NCBI GenBank assembly: GCA_947176435.1
Contig: CAMWQH010000007.1
Location: 1 to 11,273, forward strand
Length of the DNA: 11,273 nucleotides
Origin: an uncultured Mycoplasmataceae bacterium
Lineage (GTDB): Bacteria > Bacillota_I > Bacilli_A > Mycoplasmatales > Mycoplasmoidaceae
Direction of reading: 5' to 3'
Below are positions 7,428-11,273 of the stretch, in pieces (position 1 is the first letter of the stretch; each line of letters opens with the position of its first letter). Made by a program: the position numbers and the translations under genes. The notes under the pieces were generated by a model that saw only the letters and a list, made by a program, of their open reading frames with translations, did no database searches and was not told the origin of the DNA.

Positions 7428-7451
7428 ACACAATTAAAGTTGGGAGAAGGT

Positions 7452-10400
7452 ATGAAATCTAAATATAAACATTTGAAGTTTTTTTTATTAGGAGCACTAA
7501 CTATTGGAGGTATTGTTCCTACCATTTCTTCTTGTAGTAAGAAATCTTTTTTAACAAATTTACAAAATATATCACGGAATGAATATTTTTCTTTCGCTAA
7601 TTCTTTGTATAATAAAAAATTTGCTTCTGATGATTCAGGAACTGACGGCACAAATATCACCCTAAAAAGGGTAAATGATTATATTAATATAAGTAAAACA
7701 AAGCTTACATATAAATTATTATTTGCAGGTGCTTCTTGTTCTGAAAACAATCCTCAAGTTCAAAACATTGTAGGTACATACTTACACAATGTTACACCAA
7801 CTAATGATTTGGATTCTAAAGGACTTCAAGAATGATATCAAAAAGTTAAAGAAGAAAATAACAAAGTTGGTATTGATGTTGTAGACTTTGATGAATTTAA
7901 AAATTATTCAACACCACTGTTTATTGACAATTATGTTCAAGGTTATAAAAACGAAGATGGAATTTCTTATGAACAAGCAGAAGAATTAAAACAAATTTTA
8001 TTATCATCATATTCTAATATAGGAAACGAAGCAATGCAAAACCTTGATGGACAAGCCGAACTTTCTTTTGCATTAGTTGATGATGAAAGTTTTGATCAAA
8101 TGTCGCCAGGTGTTGATCACTATCAAGCAAGAATTAATGCTAAACTTCAAGCTGCATTAAAGTTTGAACAAGTATTATTTAATGATAAACAATTACAAGT
8201 AAAGGATGCTTCTGCAGATTTTTTAAGATATTACTCAGACTATACAACCGATGGTAAAACTACACCCGATTCAAAAATTGAAGCACTTTCAGTCGGTGAT
8301 GTTGTTCCTGAGAGTTTGTTACAATATCTTTTAACGTACAACTATGACACTGTTTATGGTGCTGACTATGCCGAAGCAGAATATTATGGTTTTAATATTA
8401 CACCTGATGAAATTTGCGCTAATACTAATAGTGAATATGATCCAATTGCTCTTGGTTTGTGTTCATATACTCAATCACTTTCATCTTTACAATCCGCCTA
8501 TTGTACATATGGAGTTGGAGAATTTCTTCCTGGATATGCTCTTGAACTTGCAATAAAATCAATAAATGATACAACAGATTCTCATCAATGTAAAATTGTT
8601 TTTACTAAAGGAGTTGGATACACTAATTCTAATGGTGAAAAATCAATTTTATGAGACACAAAAGACGGATCTTTAGAATCTGCAAAAGATGATACACAAG
8701 GTGACTTAGAAATAACCATTGACATTAATTCTAATTACATTGACTTAATTCAAAATATTTCTAAAAACATCTACTACAACAACCAACAAACCGATTTTTC
8801 TTTGATTCAAGATTTTTCACTAAACTCAAATAATGCTTATTTTGACGGAACTAAAAACAAAAGAAAAAAACTTGATCAAATTTTAGCTGATTACACTGGA
8901 GATGTTTATGATTTTGAAAAAAATCCTTTTTACATTACTGGAAGTAATATTGAAAATGTCTTACCTGAAGAAGTAAAGTTTCCTGTAGATTCATTAGATG
9001 ACAATTTACATTTAAATCAACAATTTGCTTTAATTCCTACAATAGTTGATTCAAATGTATACACAATGACATTAAAATGTGGCTATGTAGACACAATCGA
9101 GTCTAACGAAAACACTAATAGTACAACAGAAATTTTTGTTACATCTTATCTACCTTTTGTTTTAGACAATTCTCGAACAGTAGACGAAATTAATGTTCAA
9201 TTTGATATAAGTCAAGAATTAAAAGCAAAAATTGAATATAGTCAAGACATGTATAAAAGCATGGATATGTTGTTCAACCTAGGTAAATTATTTAAAGGAG
9301 AAGAACAAGAACAAAAAAATCTAAATGCTGCAATTAAAATTACTAAAAATCAATTAGATTGACATATGGGATATGTTGTTTTATCCTCTGTTGCTCTTTC
9401 TTTAAATGTAATTTTAACAGCATATTATACCGTTATTGCGACTTTGCAATTTGTATCTGCTCTTAGTGCAGCTACTGCTGTTTTTGCTCTACTTGCTATT
9501 GCAGCATTAATTGCTACAACTTATGCACTTGTAGATGGTATTGAAAAAGAACAAAAAGTTATAGAAGATAAAAAAGCAGCTATTGATAATTTAAAAGCAT
9601 CTAACAATATTCTTGGTTCTGTTTATGGTTCAGAAGCAACAATATTTGTTCGCAATACATTTGAAAAAATTAAGCAAGAATTTTCAGATCAATTTGATTT
9701 TATTCAAAAAGATTACAATCCTTTGTTTGAATCAAATGCCACATTCTCTAATAAAGGCAAAGCAGCAGACATTCTTATTAAATATACAAATAATGAAGAA
9801 TTTCTTAAAAATTATAGAGTTTGTTTAGAAAACGCTTCAATTTTTTGAACAAATAATGGTATGTCTGTTTCTGAATCATGTAAACCAATCGACTTTACAA
9901 AAGTTGAATTTGACAATGATAATTCATTTAAAAAACGTCTATTAAATGATTCTGACAACAATAATGACACTAAATATTTCTTAGGAACTAAAGAATCTTC
10001 TGTTTTATTTGCTAGTCGTGTACCAACATTGCTTGCAACATCCATTAGTGTTTTAGAAGAACTTCCTGAATCTTCAGTTCAACAATTAACTTCACTGGTC
10101 GAACAACTTCGATTTTTTGAAGAAACAGAGCAAACAGTTAATACTTCGCTTGCAACAATAAATATTGTTAAAGCCTCAAATCCGTTTACGAAGCAATCTT
10201 GTTTTGATGGTAGAGATACTGTGTCATATGATTTAAAAAAATATTCAAGTATTACTAAAGAATTTTTTAATGGTAATGGAGGCGAATTTACATCTGGATT
10301 AAAAAATGTATGAGAGAGGGGAATACTTTACAATTTTGATCAAACACAGGCAGAGCAACTACTTCAAGCATATCAAGACGCTTTTAAAACTATTAATCAA

Positions 10401-11033
10401 CGTGATTTAGGCGGATCATTTGTAAAATATGTTAGGGAAACAATCATAAAAGAAAAAATTTCACTTGCTGAATTTTTTGGTAAAGAAAATCCAACTATGA
10501 TAAGTTTAGGAAAGTTTTTACCATCTAAATTTTTATACCCTATTATACAATCAGAAGAAGTTGCAAAAAAATTTGTTTGTACAATATGAAACAAAACAAG
10601 AGATACATTAAAAAACAATATTATTAATTTTCTTCATTCAGATCAAATAACTAAAGAATTTCGTCTTCCAGATAAACTAGTAGAGGCTCTTCGAAGTGAT
10701 GAATTTACAAATGATTTAACAAAAGATTTAAGATGTGTTACAGAAGGTAACACCATTATTAAAGATGGGACTTCGATTGAAATTCAAGGATCAATCACAG
10801 GAGGTATAGATGATGCTTTTAGAAATTTGAGACGTTGCACAATATTTTCAAAAATTAAAACTGCATTTTTTGCTGAGCATAGTAAAACTATGCGAGTTGC
10901 TAAACTAGCACGTGAAGCTCTTGCTACAACAACGAAATACGCATTAAACCCATTTGTTGCTCTTCTTATTAATTCCTTACCAATTATTCTTGATTTAACT
11001 AAACTTGCACTTGAATATTTTAATGTGATGTAA
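7452..11033 (+). CDS. Giant surface lipoprotein, paralogue B, 1193 aa
   Basis: The frame runs from ATG 7452 to TAA 11031-11033 with six in-frame TGA tryptophan codons (7833, 8652, 9360, 9846, 10311, 10587). GGGAG at 7442-7446 suits this start. An in-frame TTG at 7440 is rejected because it would put acidic MGEG ahead of the basic leader. Residues 1-28 are a lipoprotein signal (KSKYKHLK, hydrophobic core, lipobox TISSC with Cys28), so the mature protein should be lipid-anchored outside the membrane. It aligns along its length with the gene at 2699: FAGASCSENN (Cys96), YNYDTVYGADYAEAEYYGF, AYCTYG, KDDTQGD, FYITGS, then a hydrophobic hairpin (residues 640-693, GYVVLSSVALSL to ALLAIAALIATT), a helix with coiled-coil character (EKEQKVIEDKKAAIDNLK), KDYNPLFES, and a hydrophobic tail (LINSLPIILDLTKLAL). 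No known family is recognised. A T8 tract (7479-7486) lies in the signal-peptide codons. Confidence 0.9.
7692..7831 (+). repeat. 140-bp near-identical tract, second copy
   Basis: This is the partner of 2939-3078, differing at two bases (CTTACAT versus CTTGCAT, and TTGGAT versus TTGAAT). It ends just before the TGA tryptophan at 7833, where paralogue A has CAA (Gln). Confidence 0.85.
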
Positions 11034-11046
11034 TTCTGTATCTTGT

Positions 11047-11072
11047 TAGTAAATTTACTATTTATTTTTTTT
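11047..11072 (+). terminator. Terminator of paralogue B
   Basis: TAGTAAATTTACTA (11047-11060) is a perfect palindrome able to form a five-base-pair stem with a four-base loop. It is followed directly by TTTATTTTTTTT (11061-11072). It lies 13 bases after the stop codon. The stem is weak, but the long T-run makes a rho-independent terminator likely. Confidence 0.55.
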
Positions 11073-11087
11073 GTTAAAATAACAATT

Positions 11088-11115
11088 TTGAATACTTATA
11101 AATATTACTTATAAT
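11088..11115 (+). promoter_or_regulatory. Promoter of purN
   Basis: TTGAAT (11088-11093) and a perfect TATAAT (11110-11115) are separated by 16 bp. The start codon begins only 13 bases after the -10 box, so the transcript would have a leader of about six or seven bases, too short for a Shine-Dalgarno sequence. None is seen. Confidence 0.55.
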
Positions 11116-11128
11116 TAGTTTATTACTA

Positions 11129-11273
11129 ATGAAAAATATTGCTATTTTTATCTCTGGTGGTGGCACTAATTTACAAGCTATTATTGATGATTCTAAAAAA
11201 TCAAAGTTTTATAAAATTGGCTTAGTAATTTCCAACAAAGAAAATGTTTATGGGTTAACTAGAGCTAAAAAAG
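11129..11273 (+). CDS. purN: Phosphoribosylglycinamide formyltransferase, N-terminal part
   Basis: The 48 codons before the right edge read MKNIAIFISGGGTNLQAIID and continue with IGLVISNKENVYGLTRAKK. This is the typical start of PurN (GAR transformylase): a first strand, the SGGGTNLQAI loop that contacts the phosphoribosyl substrate, and the VISNK strand followed by a helix starting GLxRAKK. The enzyme moves a formyl group from 10-formyltetrahydrofolate to glycinamide ribonucleotide in de novo purine synthesis in the cytoplasm. The catalytic Asn-His-Asp residues lie beyond the window. It has its own promoter and follows a terminator, so it is transcribed separately from the lipoprotein gene. 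The rest of a purine operon may follow. Confidence 0.9.
   Translation, partial: MKNIAIFISGGGTNLQAIIDDSKKSKFYKIGLVISNKENVYGLTRAKK

Larger units (their letters stand above)
7114..7451. promoter_or_regulatory. Intergenic regulatory stretch before paralogue B
   Basis: This 338-base gap holds no gene. From left to right I see: a weak hairpin (7144-7149 with 7159-7164); a possible promoter with TTGAAA 7215-7220, 17 bp, and TACAAA 7238-7243; interlocked stems at 7294-7332; a TATAAT at 7342-7347 preceded 16 bp upstream by TTGCTT; a small AAAGC/GCTTT hairpin (7357-7371); a large palindrome at 7384-7415; and the proximal promoter at 7422-7427. The number of promoter-like boxes is partly a by-product of base composition. 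Confidence 0.4.

Noticed and set aside
7440..7451. Upstream TTG start for the lipoprotein
   Set aside because: It would place acidic residues before the basic leader and use the Shine-Dalgarno region as coding sequence. ATG 7452 gives a proper lipoprotein signal.
6305..7451. tRNA or other structural RNA genes in the gap
   Set aside because: No cloverleaf with a TTC-loop and CCA-type end was seen. The stems found are short and explained as hairpins or dyads.
1371..10589. Many apparent premature stops (TGA) that cut the three large genes into pieces
   Set aside because: Every break is a TGA in an otherwise open frame, often within sequence conserved between the paralogues (for example the tryptophan before DTKDG at 3899 and 8652). 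Genetic code 4 explains all of them without frameshifts.
2699..11033. Known mollicute exotoxin or surface families (ribosome-inactivating protein, immunoglobulin-binding/protease pair, CARDS-type ADP-ribosyltransferase)
   Set aside because: I could not find the characteristic active-site patterns of these families in either translation.

Overview
The window comes from an AT-rich mollicute that reads UGA as tryptophan (genetic code 4). Three long genes and one small minus-strand gene become continuous only if in-frame TGA is sense (5, 4, 6 and 3 TGA codons respectively). The genus cannot be fixed from the sequence. The start of purN at the right edge implies a mollicute that keeps at least part of de novo purine synthesis.

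Layout. (1) Positions 1-1011, minus strand: a gene running off the left edge, a 109-120 aa protein joined to it through TAAATG, and a small basic protein with a ribbon-helix-helix-like C-terminus. (2) Positions 1012-1205: a divergent regulatory region with a short palindrome, two perfect 19-bp direct repeats 26 bp apart, a 26-bp repeat shared with the next gene's signal peptide, and a promoter whose -10 box sits inside an inverted repeat. (3) Positions 1206-6304, plus strand: a two-gene operon encoding a 496-aa secreted protein of unknown family and a 1201-aa exported protein. (4) Positions 6305-7451: chromosomal wreckage, namely the last ~80 codons of rarA and a HIT-family gene broken by three one-base losses. 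These are followed by a regulatory stretch with a possible H-type pseudoknot and a 32-bp near-perfect palindrome over the next promoter. (5) Positions 7452-11033, plus strand: a 1193-aa lipoprotein that is a full-length paralogue of the 1201-aa protein. (6) From 11034: a terminator, a promoter and the first 48 codons of purN.

The two ~1200-aa paralogues are the centrepiece. They share an N-terminal region with five conserved cysteines, a middle region rich in predicted beta structure, a central hydrophobic hairpin (about residues 640-705), a helical second half and a hydrophobic C-terminal tail. One has a leader without a lipobox cysteine; the other has a clear lipobox. I do not recognise the family. 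The architecture would suit a large surface or secreted membrane-active protein such as a pore former or host-interaction factor, but that is inference. The paralogues bracket degraded housekeeping genes and share a 140-bp tract at 138/140 identity in otherwise diverged DNA, which points to an accessory island still exchanging sequence between its two copies.
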